64,000 bases of DNA, from NCBI RefSeq assembly GCF_032854445.1, contig NC_088302.1:2048001-2112000 (forward strand). Direction: 5' to 3'. This DNA comes from Liolophura sinensis. Its lineage: Eukaryota > Mollusca > Polyplacophora > Chitonida > Chitonidae. The stretch's first letter is position 1, and every line of letters starts with the position of its first letter. Under the pieces are notes generated by a model. It had not been told where the DNA came from, ran no database searches, and was given only the letters and a program-made list of their open reading frames with translations. Positions 1 through 11,870 of this stretch are shown here, one piece after another. Made by a program: the position numbers and the translations under genes.

Positions 1-430
1 TGTGACTACATTTATGGACTCAATGCAGAATATCACCTCATCCTTCCAACGACTTTCATGTATGGGTAAGTCAACAGGCCCACACATGGTAACAACGTCT
101 CCACGCGAGATCTGGAGCTCCTCTGACAGATTTATCCGCCCGGTGGCGCTGTGAGAAATTGCTGTCCAGTCATACCACTTGAACGTGAACGGTGAACAAT
201 GGCCTCTTAATACATGGCGTAAGCCGTAACTCGTCTATACAACGGGCAAACTTCTCTACCTTGCGCTCTCCTCTTCCATCGACCAGTCTTATCGTTACCG
301 CAAAACGTTAAGCCCCCAGCCGTGGAGAATGGGAAAGATGCCTGAACAGTTCTGCGCCATGGAGCCAGTCAATGAAAATCGCCTTATACCTGAAACTCGA
401 AACTTCGGTGCGGAAACTTTTATGGTGTTT
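1..430 (-). repeat. alpha dispersed repeat, copy A, proximal part (runs off the window)
   Basis: This segment aligns with 10430-10860 on the same strand, and in reverse complement with 18515-18800, 28190-28400 and 34023-34250. Shared landmarks are the 'cacgcgagatc' block, the 'gcgctgtgagaaattgctg' block and 'gaacggtgaacaatggcctc'. The copy continues beyond the left edge of the window. I do not recognise the family. It has no obvious terminal inverted repeats in view and no intact coding frame here. Copy-to-copy divergence looks substantial, so this is an old family. Confidence 0.75.
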
Positions 431-1194
431 AAAACTATGGTATGTAAAGAATACATCAAAAGCTCTAATTTCTAATTTGCGTTCTAATGCGTTCTAATTT
501 TGTTAAACTCTGTAAATTCTTTAGAACCACAAATCGCACTGGTCTACGATTGACTCCATTTACGTCGACAAAGAACACGTTCGCCGATTAATATACAGGA
601 CAGGTATAATAAAAACTTGGTAAAACACCCTTTATGTTTATGAAACTTTTACGTAGAATTCTTAATCATAAAGTTGTACAGGGATAATGGAATTCCGAAA
701 TCATAACGCGATTTAAGAGGACGGGGAATGACGCCGATGTAACTTAACAGCTTTTTTCCTGAGGCGTAAAATGGCTTTAAACTACAGTTTTCCCAAGGCT
801 CCAGCGATAAATCGGGAGATTAAATAGCTAGCTGTGGAGACGGCAACGATAATAGATGTCAAAACAATTTTGTTGGGGACACTAAGCTGATCCCCAGTTT
901 CCAGTATTTTCAAAGATGATATAATTTGCGAATGTTTCCGATTATTGACGGAAAAATGCATAAAATAGCTTTTAAGAAATGTAAAACATTCCTCAAAAAT
1001 GAAAAAAAAGTTTCTTCTTTTTTTTTGCCATATATTTCCTCTTGTTCCATCAAACCCAACTCGTCCTTTTATCCTACTTTTTATATATCCTTTAAAATCG
1101 ACCAGAATGCCATCGCCAGGCACACAGGAAACATACGTAGGGTAGACAATAACACTTATATCCTTCATGGTGTGTTTGTGGGATTTCAAAAGTA
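431..1194. other. unassigned AT-rich sequence inside alpha copy A
   Basis: The flanks on both sides match alpha copy B, but this interior does not clearly match it; copy B carries a 44-bp tandem array at the equivalent place. A segment at 655-755 resembles 20548-20640 on the same strand, around 'agggataatgga' and 'aagaggac'. Two overlapping open frames (782-1189 minus and 926-1378 plus) show no recognisable motif, so I do not call them genes. Confidence 0.5.
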
Positions 1195-1448
1195 TGGACC
1201 TACAGAATGTAGCATGCTGCTCTTCTCACATGCAAACTCTCACAAAGAAACAATACGTGTTAAAATGGCTCTTTTTCCTCAAGTCACTGTTCTATCCCTG
1301 TACATGTACTATTTCAGAACAAATCGATACATAAATTCCAGCTACATCACCTTAGAGAAGAAAGGAAACTTCTTCTAAAAGGAACTTGCAGATCTGTACA
1401 TGTCACTTCTTGAGCACGGCACTTTCTCATGGTGGTTAAATCACATCC
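1195..1448 (-). repeat. alpha dispersed repeat, copy A, distal part
   Basis: This matches 11635-11790. Both share 'tttcagaacaaatcgatac' (with changes), 'cttcttgagcac' and 'catggtggttaaa', in the same order and strand. It joins directly to the tandem array that follows; in copy B the same position holds a single diverged monomer. Confidence 0.7.
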
Positions 1449-2283
1449 GTAATCCTGGATGATGGCCAGTAACGGCATTCACTGGTATCATAAACACCGT
1501 AATCCTGGATGATGGCCAGTAACGGCATTCACTGGTATCATAAACACCGTAATCCTAAATGTAGCCAGTAACGGCATTCACTGGTATCATAAACACCGTA
1601 ATCCTGGATGTGGCCAGTAATGACACTCACTGGTATCATAAACACCGTAATCCTGGATGTGGCCAGTAACAGCATTCACTGGTACCATAAACACCGTAAT
1701 CCTGGATGTGGCCAGTAACAGCATTCACTGGTATCATAAACACCGTAATCCTAAATGTGACCAGTAACGGCATTCACTGGTATCATAAACACCGTAATCC
1801 TGGATGTGGCCAGTAACAGCATTCACTGGTATCATAAACACCGTAATCCTAAATGTGACCAGTAACGGCATTCACTGGTATCATAAATACCGTAATCCTG
1901 GATGATGGCCAGTAACGGCATTCACTGGTATCATAAACACCGTAATCCTGGATGATGGCCAGTAACGGCATTCACTGGTATCATAAATCCCGTCATCCTG
2001 GATGATGGCCAGTAACGGCATTCACTGGTATAATAAATACCGTAATCCTGGGTGATTGCCAATAACGACATTCACTGGTATCATAAATACCGTAATCCTG
2101 GATGATGGCCAGTAACGGCATTCACTGGTATCATAAACACCATAATCCTGAATGTGGCCAGTAACGGCATTCACTGGTATCATAAACACCGTAATCTTGG
2201 ATGTGGCCAGGAACGGCATTCACTGGTATCATAAACACCGTAATCTTGGATGTGGCCAGTAACGGCATTCACTGCTATTATAA
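1449..2283. repeat. minisatellite, about 48-50 bp monomer, about 17 copies
   Basis: Head-to-tail copies of a unit starting 'gtaatcctggatg' and ending 'ggtatcataaacacc'. Two length types alternate: 'ggatgatggcc' (50 bp) and 'ggatgtggcc' (48 bp), and a third sequence type reads 'taaatgtgacc'. The array lies inside alpha copy A, starting right after the conserved 'catggtggttaaa' block. The minus-strand open frame at 2022-2219 is only the monomer read through and is not a gene. Confidence 0.95.
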
Positions 2284-3796
2284 AGATGAATCATTGACAG
2301 TAGAATTTGGAGTTCACAATGATCGTTTTACCAAAAATACCTTGTCTTCCTATATTTAAAAACGTCACATTGGTAAAATTTACAGAATTTATTATTTTAA
2401 AGAAACATGTACGAGTATTTTTGGTATAGTGATGTTTACTGTATATCTAACAGCATTATACTTCAGTGTTTATGTACAAAGGGATGACCTGCTTCAACAG
2501 GTATAAAGTATATCAAGCTGTTAAAGTAGAGGTAGCTGATATTGTTTATTCAAGAGTAGTTTGAGTGTCAGTGATAAATGAAGATGGCCGACTCGGCAAG
2601 AAAGATTAATGCGCCATGTAACCATACCATGTTCTGTACAAAAAAAAACGATTTTGATCTATACATTCTCTGTAATGTATACGTTGTCGACAGACCTAAA
2701 GGCAGTGTTGGTTGTGCAGTAATTTAGCTTTAAAGAACAATTTAAGCTGAAGAGAGACACTGGCATTTCAGAAAACAATTGATTAAATTTTTTTTGATTG
2801 TTGTTGTACTAAGACAACGTGATAAAGTTGGGGAACAGGAAATCGATTCTATATGAAGGATGTAAGTTGTAACTCAGACAGTTATATATAAATATAGCAT
2901 CAATTGTCATCAATCATGAAACGGTACTCAGTAATGCTTGTGTCTCAGAGTGTGTAACGCCAAATGTCTAATGGCTAAGTTTGAAGTTGGCATCCATTTC
3001 TCATATGGATAGTATAAATACAGCAACTGAAGGCATTCACATCTTCATTTGTTTTGGTGCAGAAAATGTCAGGCAGTGTCTTTTAAGAAAAGAATAATTT
3101 AATTTCCAGAAATGATGATAAATGTATGGTCCATAACTTGAGAATAAAGCGGCTGGAGTTACGGCTGGAGAGTTGAATCTAACATCGTTGTAATTTAGGC
3201 CTCAGGTTAGCTTTCCTGAGGGGCTTATCTTTGCTGACAGAAGCCAGGTGGTCTAATGACTGTCAAAGAGATTGTATTTGTCCTGAGATTTATTTTCAAG
3301 ACGGGATTTCATCATTTTACTGAAGGATTTCATTTCTGATTTATCCTTTGATCACACAGTATTGGATGAATATATTGTTTCAAGTACATGACATCATTCC
3401 CCGAGCCAAATAGCCGGCCACGTAAATACGTGCAATTTAGTGAAGGACCAAAAGTGACATCTCATGTAAAACTAGTCTTGGCCGTTTGCCGTTATGATCT
3501 GTGGTTAAACATGTCCATGATAATCGACTGTCTTTTTACATCAGTCTCGCCACGGTATGGATGAGATTCTGTCTGTGATAATGTTAAGCGCTTATCATTC
3601 ATTCTGATACCAGAACACCAAGGCTGATCAACCAGACGAAGTTTTCGTGAAAATGATAAATTGATGATTTTTATCGATTTGAACATTTCATTATTAACTA
3701 TAAGCTATTTATACCTTGTGCTTGGAATGGTGTTAGGGCAGCAAGTCAAATTAAATTAGCTGCTTCAACTTTTTTTTCAGAACGGATATAAAGAGA
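2284..3796. other. plain intergenic sequence, no feature seen
   Basis: AT-rich, complex sequence with no convincing frame, tRNA-like structure or repeat. The longest frame (3492-3686 minus, 64 aa) has no recognisable motif. The first 100 bases may be the degraded far end of the alpha copy, but I could not align them with confidence. Confidence 0.5.
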
Positions 3797-4215
3797 TGTT
3801 ACCAGCAGTCTCTAACACACTGGGGAGAAGAGATCAGATTTAAACAGCAATCTCTAACACACTGGAGAGAAGAGATCAGATTTAAACAGCAATCTCTAAG
3901 AACACAGGGAAAAGAGATCAAATTTAAACAGCAATCTCTAATAACCCAGGGAAAAGAGATCAGATTTAAACAGCAATCTTTAACACACGGGGGAGAAGAG
4001 ATCAGGTTTAAACAGCAATCTCTAACAACCCAGGGAAAGAAGATCAAACCGGGAAAAGAGATCAGATTTAAACAGCAATCTCTAAAACATCAAGGAGAAG
4101 AGATTAGATTTTATCAGCAATCTCTAAAAGACCAAGGAGAAGAGATTAGATTTTACCAGCAATCTCTAAAACACCAAGGAGAAGAGATTAGATTTTACCA
4201 GCAATCCAGGGAAAC
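3797..4215. repeat. minisatellite, about 42 bp monomer, about 10 copies
   Basis: Tandem copies of a unit running from 'agcaatctctaacacactgg' to 'gagatcagatttaaac'. The last four copies form a subtype with 'gagattagattttaccagc'. Because 42 is divisible by three, the minus strand reads as a 14-residue repeat (82-aa frame at 3799-4047); this is not evidence of a gene. Confidence 0.93.
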
Positions 4216-4483
4216 CTGGGAAAAGAAATCGTACATACATCGTGAATATATATAATTCATTTTAGTGGAGTCTTTAATGCAGGCTTATTCACCCATGGCG
4301 CCATATTTGATGGATGTATTTTACCAAGAATTCTAAATGGCCAAATAGGCGGATAAATAAATGTACGCATTCGTTTATCCATAAATGATTTCACCTTTTT
4401 GCGATTTGATTTGAAAATTATTGAAAATATTAAAACAAATTAAATGCTTAAACCTGAACAACCAATTGTTTGGTTAATGTAAT

Positions 4484-4755
4484 GTCACACATGGTTACCA
4501 TAATGGGCACACTTGATTACTTTAATGGTCACACTTGGTTACCACAATGGACACACCTGTTTACTATAATGGGTAAACTTGGTTACCTAATGATCACACT
4601 TGGTTACAACAATAGGCACACCTGGTTACCATAATGGACACACTTGATAACCATAATGGTCACACCTGGTTACCATAATGATCACTCTGGTCACAATCTT
4701 GGCCAGGCCTGGTTACCATAATAGTCACAATTGGTTAAGTATACTTAGTCACCCT
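4484..4755. repeat. diverged minisatellite, 22 bp monomer, about 12 copies
   Basis: Repeated unit close to 'cacacttggttaccataatg'. Copies differ from each other at several positions, and one (about 4682-4708) is expanded and irregular. It looks older than the neighbouring arrays. Confidence 0.85.
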
Positions 4756-5505
4756 TGGCATTTGGCCCAAAGTCTATTTCTCTTCTGGTGAATAAAGATC
4801 GATATTATTTGCTTTATGCTAAACTTTTTATCCTCAATAACCATTCAGCTTTTTACCCCCTGCGTCTCCTCGGGTTTCATCAATATGCGGCTTGTGCGCA
4901 TACAAAATGATTCGTGGCCGCCATTCATCGATTTTAAAATTTGGTGCTTTCTGCTTCGTATGTTGTGTTTTCGATTTGACATTTTGTCGTCGATGGCGAG
5001 TTCATGAGAGCGTCAAGTGTTTGATTTTTCGATCTACTTTAAATCGATTTGTTTTGTTTTTTCTTTGAATGAAAAGAAGTACTTTTGAAAGAGTCAATAC
5101 CAAGAAACTTTGACATAAAAAATTTTATCGACTAAAACCTCCTGGCAAAACTACAGGGGTTAAAATTAGAATTCTATTACTCTTTGGATTTCCCTTCTAT
5201 ATGCAACGTTAAACGTCCACGGGTCAAACGTCAGAGAAGAACAGACTTACGACGCAACATCTCGACCGTGGACCACACCATTTCAGAGGACTGTTGGAAC
5301 CGAAGTTTATTTTAAGGGAGGGAAGTTTAAAACCGTTGATGTTTCTTGGCTGTAAGGCATTTGTGAATTATCTACCGTGGTAGATATCAAAAATAGCATG
5401 AGTGATAGAGAGGACGACAAAATACATGTAATCCCAACTTTTTCTACCGAATTCTCTTACCACAAATGTAAATGATAACTTCGGCTTTATTTCTGGTATT
5501 TCAGC

Positions 5506-5554
<49 letters not shown>

Positions 5555-8500
5555 GAGAAACTGATTTATTGCCAACATACTTCTTTAGACGAGAGAAAAA
5601 AAGCAGGTATAACAGAATACAAATAAGGTATGTTTATCTAGTCGACAACAATGACTAGATTTCAGTAGAGTCAGTATTTCTTGAACATTTCCCCAGGCGC
5701 GATTTAGTATACTGTCGTCGCAAAATGAGAATGTGTGATTTGATTCTGCTGAAATTAACGTATTAACAACGTGTATCAAATAGACTTCACAGCCTAAGAG
5801 GTCTATGTTTTAACTGGAAATATAGCCCAAATGATCTTTGGATCCATTTGTGAAAGTCAACTTATTTAGCCTAGATTTAATACGTAATGAAACACATATT
5901 TTTTGTAAGAGTTTACGTTCATCTTAATAAGTAATCACGCAAGAAAGCAAGAGACATATGATCTGACTAAATGTGTCCGTTGATTAGAGAAGCGTTAAAA
6001 GCAATAAAATAACATAACCTACTTCGGGTTTTGGTTATTGTAAGTCGTTGTTTGTTGAAAGTTGACAATGAATGCATTCATTAGCATACTACAGAAATGA
6101 TGTGGCTGAATGAATGTTCAGTTTAATATGAGATCTGGAAGTGTCATGCAACGTCCAAGATGTCTGAGAAGAAAGGGATTACCTACCCATGGACTGGCTC
6201 GGAGAGAAAAGAAAATTGGAATGCTAATCGTCTTGTGAGTGGAAAATCCAATCTGATTCCTGTTCATTCTAGCGGCCATGTTACCTTATCAGAGTTGCTT
6301 GACGACTTAATTCCTGGGTTTAGCCCGCAATGCTTCCATAAAGGGATTCGTTTCGACGTATACATGTGACTGATTATCCCCGTATTGACATGTCACTCAT
6401 CGATCAAACCTGGCGTGACAAATGATTGCCACAAATCACATATCAATAGTCATACAAAGTGTTGAGAGACGTGGCATAAGTGTGATTTGATGGCAAGATC
6501 TCCCCTACCCCCAAGTAATCGATTTTTTGTTCTTGCCTAGAGTCGAAAATATAGGTCTTATGACTGCCACTAATAACATTTAGGATTTGCTATAGATTAG
6601 CCAGAGCTAACAACATAAGTAAGGTAATGCGAATTTTTTACCTTGGAAGCAAGATTGATCATATTCAAGTATGCAGTTAAACTACCAACTATTGTGCTTA
6701 TCATATGTAAGTACTTTCCCCCAAAGGTTAACTCTTGAGGAATCTAGAAATAAATGAATATATAATGAACGAGTGTGTGAAAGAAACAATAGATGTATCG
6801 ACAAATTACTTGGTTATCCATTATTTAGATAAGGGAAGCAAAACAAAGTGAAAGGAAATAAAAGACCATTATTTTTACTTTATATTAATGGATTACTCTA
6901 ATTATCATCCCATATGATTTGTCGGAAATTGTTCACCAGAGATGAATGTTTTTTTTTTATCATTTTATCAGGTTATATGGTCAGCTGAGGAGACCTGTTC
7001 GTGACCTGACTAAGACAGCTCTATTGGCGGGGTAAAGTGCTCCTGCCTTCCTTGTTGGATTTGGCCGATGTCCAGAGATTCGATATAACACTGGATCGGT
7101 GAAAGAAAAGTAAACAATCAGCTGTGGACAAGATCAAAAACAAGTTGACCGAGCAAACCATCTGTCTTCGGATGTTTTGTGAAGCATTTATGGCTGTGTT
7201 GACAAGTGTGATATGTGTTGAGTATATTGGCAGTTAAACCTTTGCCCTTTCTTTTCCACTCGAGATTCTTTTGATGCTGTGCGAACAAACGTGACCCAAA
7301 TTTCGAAACAAATTAATTCGTGCTGAATTTTCTTCTAAAGTCAAGTAGGGCTTTAGGAAAAAAACAAAGCTTTAACAGATGTTACCTACCAATTTTATTC
7401 TTGTGCACCGGTTCTGCGAATTAAGCTTTTCCATATGCGAATGTATGGTCAACATATATTGTCATTTCGATTTTTACATTATCTTTGTCATTGACACAAG
7501 GAATTCCTGGATGGAATTTTTTGACGGGTTTAGAAAGGATTTGTTTTCAGTGTCTTTTCACATCAAAGAAAAAGTTCGTTCAATTAAGATTTTTGTTGCC
7601 AAGAATTTAGCACATTTTGTTTTTGATCATAAACTTGAGAGAATTATAATGTTATAATTATATTAATAACGTATTCCTCAGATACATATATTGTAGCAAA
7701 AAAACAGGATGTAATTTGGATCAGCTTGTGATGTTAAATTCACTTTTACCTAAGAATTTTTATGTGCGGAACAGACAAATTTAGGACGCCAAGTGTTTTC
7801 TCTCCGTTGTGTTTTACCAATATACTAACAATGTAGCGTAAAGTCTTCAGGTCAATCTGTCTCACTGGCGTTCCGTAATAATTGCTATTAGTATGCATTG
7901 TTCAGCCTGTGGCTCTAATCCATAGGTCAAGGTTGTTACACGAAGAGAATTATTTACATCTACATGATGTAAGAGTATTCAACAAACATGCCATGTTTGT
8001 AAAGGTATAGGCCGATATCTAAGAGATATGTAGATGATACATTCCAGTGATCCAAGTGGCCCTTTACTTAAATGCTTATAGGAAATGCCGAGTGCTAATA
8101 TCAAAGCTTAAATAAATATCGATGCCAATATTTCTCACAAAACTATAATGGCTAGTCTTAGATCGTGACGCATCTGTCTCAAAAGTCATGGGCGCCTTCT
8201 CGACATAGGCTTCATTATCTGTTGTGTGTGATATGTGACATTTTTTCTGACTCTCCGTAGAACCTAACAACAGCTTCATTAAAACAATCAATTGTCATTG
8301 CACTTTACAACTGAACTGGACAAATAATGCAAGAAAGCGACTAAATTTGCTAACTGAAGCAGGTTGTTTCATCAACACGCGTCCACCAGAGCGAGCTGTT
8401 AGCGTTTGTATGATAGACTGGTGGTCTCTGGGACAATTGAAGATGGCCGGCTTTGGAAGAGAGATAAATGTGATATCTAATTACAGCCACATATCTGGTT

Positions 8501-9021
8501 TCTCTCTTGTTCTGTCCAAGAGGAATTTTAAAGCTTTTTCTGAGTGGCTTGCCGGAAAAGAATTCATCATTGTGATACAGCTTCCTGGAATCCTTGACTT
8601 TGTGGACAGAAGCCACATTATCTGAGGTCGTCAAATAGGCTATATTGTCCTCCTGCAGCGATTTATCCATCATAACGGAAATTCTTGGCACATACCTAAA
8701 AAGCCGGTCGTTTGCCTTGCTATAGTAGTTTTATTTCAGACTGTTGGAAAATATCATGCGAAATAATAAAGAACTCGGTGGTCTGAGTATGATGAAACGG
8801 GACATCAAGATACGCGCCATCTTAGGAGTTGTTCCGCTACAGGCATTCTGATGTAGTCTTCATTCCACTTACCCGGAGACAAGGAATAAAAATGGGCGCA
8901 TGTCATAATCTTGCTGTGTTTTTAAATAATGCAGAAGGACCACGTCATATCCGTGAAGTTCAGGGTATGCACGGAAGAATAATGCTGTCAAGCATCCCTT
9001 TGGAGGATATGACGAGAATGA
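4756..9021. other. long AT-rich region with no supported gene
   Basis: Apart from the (TA)n tract listed separately, I see no repeat array, SINE or coding exon. Several short open frames (63 to 113 aa) lie on both strands, including an overlapping pair at 8347-8691, but none shows a recognisable domain, a biased composition or a convincing splice context. Confidence 0.5.
5509..5551. repeat. (TA)n microsatellite
   Basis: An uninterrupted run of 21 TA units plus one T. It is self-complementary and can extrude as a hairpin. Such tracts are length-unstable in animal genomes. Confidence 0.98.
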
Positions 9022-9072
9022 AAGAATTGATTTATTTATCTGACTGATGTTTTACACGAACATTTCAGTTAT
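9022..9072 (-). mobile_element. SINE-1 3' end remnant bordering an array
   Basis: The sequence 'gatttatttatctgactg' followed by 'atgttttac' and 'catttcagttata' is a diverged reverse complement of the SINE-1 3' end, seen intact at 52211-52265 and 29455-29515. It is followed without a break by the SINE body motif 'acggcggccggcatt', which here has become a tandem array. Confidence 0.7.
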
Positions 9073-9715
9073 ACTACGGCGGCCGGCATTGTAGTGGGAG
9101 GGAACATACAACCATACGACGGCGGCCAGCATTATGGTTGGAAGGGACACACGACCATAAGACGTAGGCCAGTATTATGGTGCGAGGGAACCCACGACAA
9201 TACGACGGCGGCCGGCATTATAATGGGAGGGAACCCACGACCATAAGACGTAGGCCAGCATTATGGTGGGAAAGAACCCACGAACATACGACGGCGGCCG
9301 GCATTATGGTGGGAGGGAACATACAACCATAAGACGGCAGCCAGTATTATGGTGGGAAAGAACCCACGAACATACGAAGGCGGCCAGCATTATGGTTGAA
9401 AGGGACACACGACCATACGACGGCAGCCAGCATTATGATGGGAGGGAATCCACAAACATACGATGTAGGCCAGTATTATAGTGCGAGGGAGCCCACGACC
9501 ATACGAAGGCGGCCAGCATTATGGTGGGAGGGAACCCACAGCCATAAGACGGCGGCCAGCATTATGGTGGGGGGGGGGGGGAACCCACAGCCATAAAACG
9601 GCGGACAGCATTATGGTGGGAGGGAACCCACGACCATACGACGGCGACCAGCATTATCGTTGAAAGGAACACACGACTATACGACATAGGTCAGCATTAT
9701 GGAGGGAAGTAACAC
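9073..9715. repeat. minisatellite built from SINE-1 body, 43 bp monomer, about 15 copies
   Basis: The monomer reads 'acgacggcggccagcattat', then 'ggtgggagggaacccacg', then 'accat'. Each part is present in the same order in intact SINE-1 copies such as 52262-52327. The copies lack the roughly 20 bases between 'ggaggaaacc' and 'ccacgaccat', as expected from a deletion between the two short 'aaacc' repeats that flank that piece. One monomer has a G run at about 9569-9581. Open frames at 9263-9663 are artefacts of the array. Confidence 0.92.
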
Positions 9716-9749
9716 ATGACTTATGATGGAGTTTTTCTTGAATTAAAAC

Positions 9750-10860
9750 TGCATTCCCATGGAGTCTAATTAGTCTAATGGCGTTTGGGGATATGTGACA
9801 CTATGTGACATCAAATTCATTTTCATCCACAAAGTTTCAAAAGAATCATTTGAATGGTATAGCGTGAATAAAGATTAAACGCCTTTTATCAACCTACTCC
9901 TGAAAGAGAAGATCTTCTGCTGTCATTACAAACAGATTAATGTATTCCTCATTGACGCCAAGGCAGCCATAGCTGAGAGCTATTGTCCTTTCCGGGCAAA
10001 TACAGTGTGTTTCCGGTTAACAAGACAAACTGTTAATGTCGCGTAACTTCAAATACAGTGAGCGATGTCGGTCTGTCCAGCGAATAGGTAATTAAATGAA
10101 CAGGACTGTATTTTATCAGGGATAGCAGCCCTGGGATCAGCATCCACATCAAACACTTCTTTACAGTTGTTGTTATGGATGAACAGCCTCGCGTCATTTC
10201 TGGCTTGCCTATTATCGCGACAATATTCGCTTCCTGGAATGAAATCGGAGGCTGTATATATTTCCATACTGACTGATATTACCTACCATCAACCATCTAA
10301 TATAATTGTCGCCATTAAGCTATGTCTGTATTTTACTGTGTACAGAGTTAATTTCTTTACAGCTCTATTCCCAAAGCGCCTTGTGTTGGATTGCCACATA
10401 GTGAAGAAAAATATGCGATAATAAGCGGAAGAACTGGCGGAATGTCACTACATTCTGACAACGACTTACATGTATAGGTATTCCTGACTGTACTAAAAAA
10501 ATCAACAAGCCCACGCGTAGTAACAATGTCGCCACGCGAGATCCTCACCTTGTCTAGAAGATTTCTCTGCCTGGTGGCGACATGAGATATTGCTGTTCAA
10601 TCACACCATGTGAACGGTGAACAATGGCCTCATAATACATATGCCGTAACACGTCTATACAGTGGGCAAACTTCTCCAACTTGGGCTCTACGCTTCCATC
10701 GATCAAAGTCGTACCGCTGCAGCAAACGTAAGCAGACATTCATTTAGAATGGAGGTAACGCCTGAACATTTCCGCGTCACGAAGCTAGTCTATTAATGTC
10801 GGCTGAAACTTGAAACTTCCGCGGTAAGAGGAGAGCTGAAACCTTTGTGGTCTAAAAGGT
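9750..10860 (-). repeat. alpha dispersed repeat, copy B, main part
   Basis: In reverse complement this aligns with copies C (18515-20215) and D (28130-29250) over most of its length, and with the right part of copy E. Landmarks are 'ggcgctttgggaatagagct', 'cgaatattg', 'aaaatacagtcctgttcatt' and 'aatggcgtt' near the left end. It includes a peptide-like block, annotated separately. Array F separates it from its distal part. Confidence 0.85.
10049..10267 (-). pseudogene. peptide-like block of the alpha repeat (copy B), 72 codons open
   Basis: The frame reads through segments 'SEYCRDNRQARNDARL' and 'AAIPDKIQSCSFN'. Equivalent peptides appear in alpha copies C, D and E, e.g. SEYCGDNRQ in all three. 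Many differences between copies fall at third codon positions (GAC/GAT, CCC/CCT/CCA, GCG/GCA/GCT), which hints that the progenitor was coding. Copies C and D need a one-base shift in the middle, so the block is not intact there. I do not recognise the protein. It could be a transposon gene fragment, a processed pseudogene or coincidence. Confidence 0.35.
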
Positions 10861-11598
10861 GAGGTTCTTATAACACAGCACACTGTGCTGATAAATGAAA
10901 AGGTGCGGTTCTTCAAACGCAATACACTGTGCTAATAAATGAAAAGGTGCCGTTCATCAAACACAGCACACCGTGCTGATTAATGAAAAGGTGCCGTTCT
11001 TCAAACACAGCACACCGTGCTGATTAATGAAAAGGTGCCGTTCTTCAAACACAGCACACTGTGCTGATTAATGAAAAGGTGCGGTTCTTCAAACACAGCA
11101 CACTGTGCTGATTAATGAAAAGGTGCCGTTCTTCAAACACAGCACACCGTGCTGATTAATGAAAAGGTGCCGTTCTTCAAACACAGCACACTGTGCTGAT
11201 TAATGAAAAGGTGCCGTTCTTCAAACACAGCACACTGTGCTGATTAATGAAAAGGTGCCGTTCTTCAAACAGCACACCGTGCTGATTAATGAAAAGGTGC
11301 CGTTCTTCAAACACAGCACACTGTGCTGATTAATGAAAAGGTGCCGTTCTTCAAACACAGCACACCGTGCTGATTAATGAAAAGGTGCCGTTCTTCAAAC
11401 ACAGCACACTGTGCTGATTAATGAAAAGGTGCCGTTCTTCAAACACAGCACACTGTGCTGATTAATGAAAAGGTGCCGTTCTTCAAACACAGCACACTGT
11501 GCTGATTAATGAAAAGGTGCCGTTCTTCAAACACAGCACACCGTGCTGATTAATGAAAAGGTGCCGTTCTTCAAACACAGCACACTGTGCTAATAAGA
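10861..11598. repeat. minisatellite, 44 bp monomer with a palindromic core, about 17 copies
   Basis: The unit runs 'gtgccgttcttcaaacacag' then 'cacaccgtgctgattaatg' then 'aaaag'. Each monomer contains a palindrome: 'cagcacactgtgctg' (7-bp arms, one central base) or the variant 'cagcacaccgtgctg' (6-bp arms, three central bases). One copy near 11264 lacks an 'ac' pair. The array is embedded in alpha copy B; copy A has no equivalent array. Confidence 0.96.
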
Positions 11599-11619
11599 GT
11601 TACACGACTGATTACCTGA

Positions 11620-11870
11620 AAAATAACGTGTAGACTGTTATCTTATTGCATTTGCGATTTCAGAGGAAATCGATACATGGATTCTAGCCACGTCGATATA
11701 AAAAAAAAAACTTGACAGGTTTTCTGTTGCATACATGCTGCTTCTTGAGCACTATCTAACTTCATGGTGGTTAAACTAAGTCCGTCATCCTTTATGTGGC
11801 CAATGACGACATTCACCGATATTACAACGAAACCACAGACTCTTTCCTTAAACGTATAATCTAGTACTTA
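11620..11870 (-). repeat. alpha dispersed repeat, copy B, distal part
   Basis: Matches 1195-1448 of copy A. It includes, at 11782-11834, one diverged single copy of the unit that forms the 17-copy array at 1449-2283 ('catcctttatgtggccaatg' against 'aatcctggatgtggccagta'). It therefore preserves a pre-array arrangement. Confidence 0.7.

Noticed and set aside
926-1378. 150-aa plus frame and the overlapping 135-aa minus frame at 782-1189
   Set aside because: Both lie in or beside the alpha repeat; the part shared with copy B is not open there. No domain or bias is visible.
2575-2620. Similarity between 'gaagatggccgactcggcaa' here and 'gaagatggccggctttggaa' near 8440
   Set aside because: Too short and not supported by matching flanks; likely chance.
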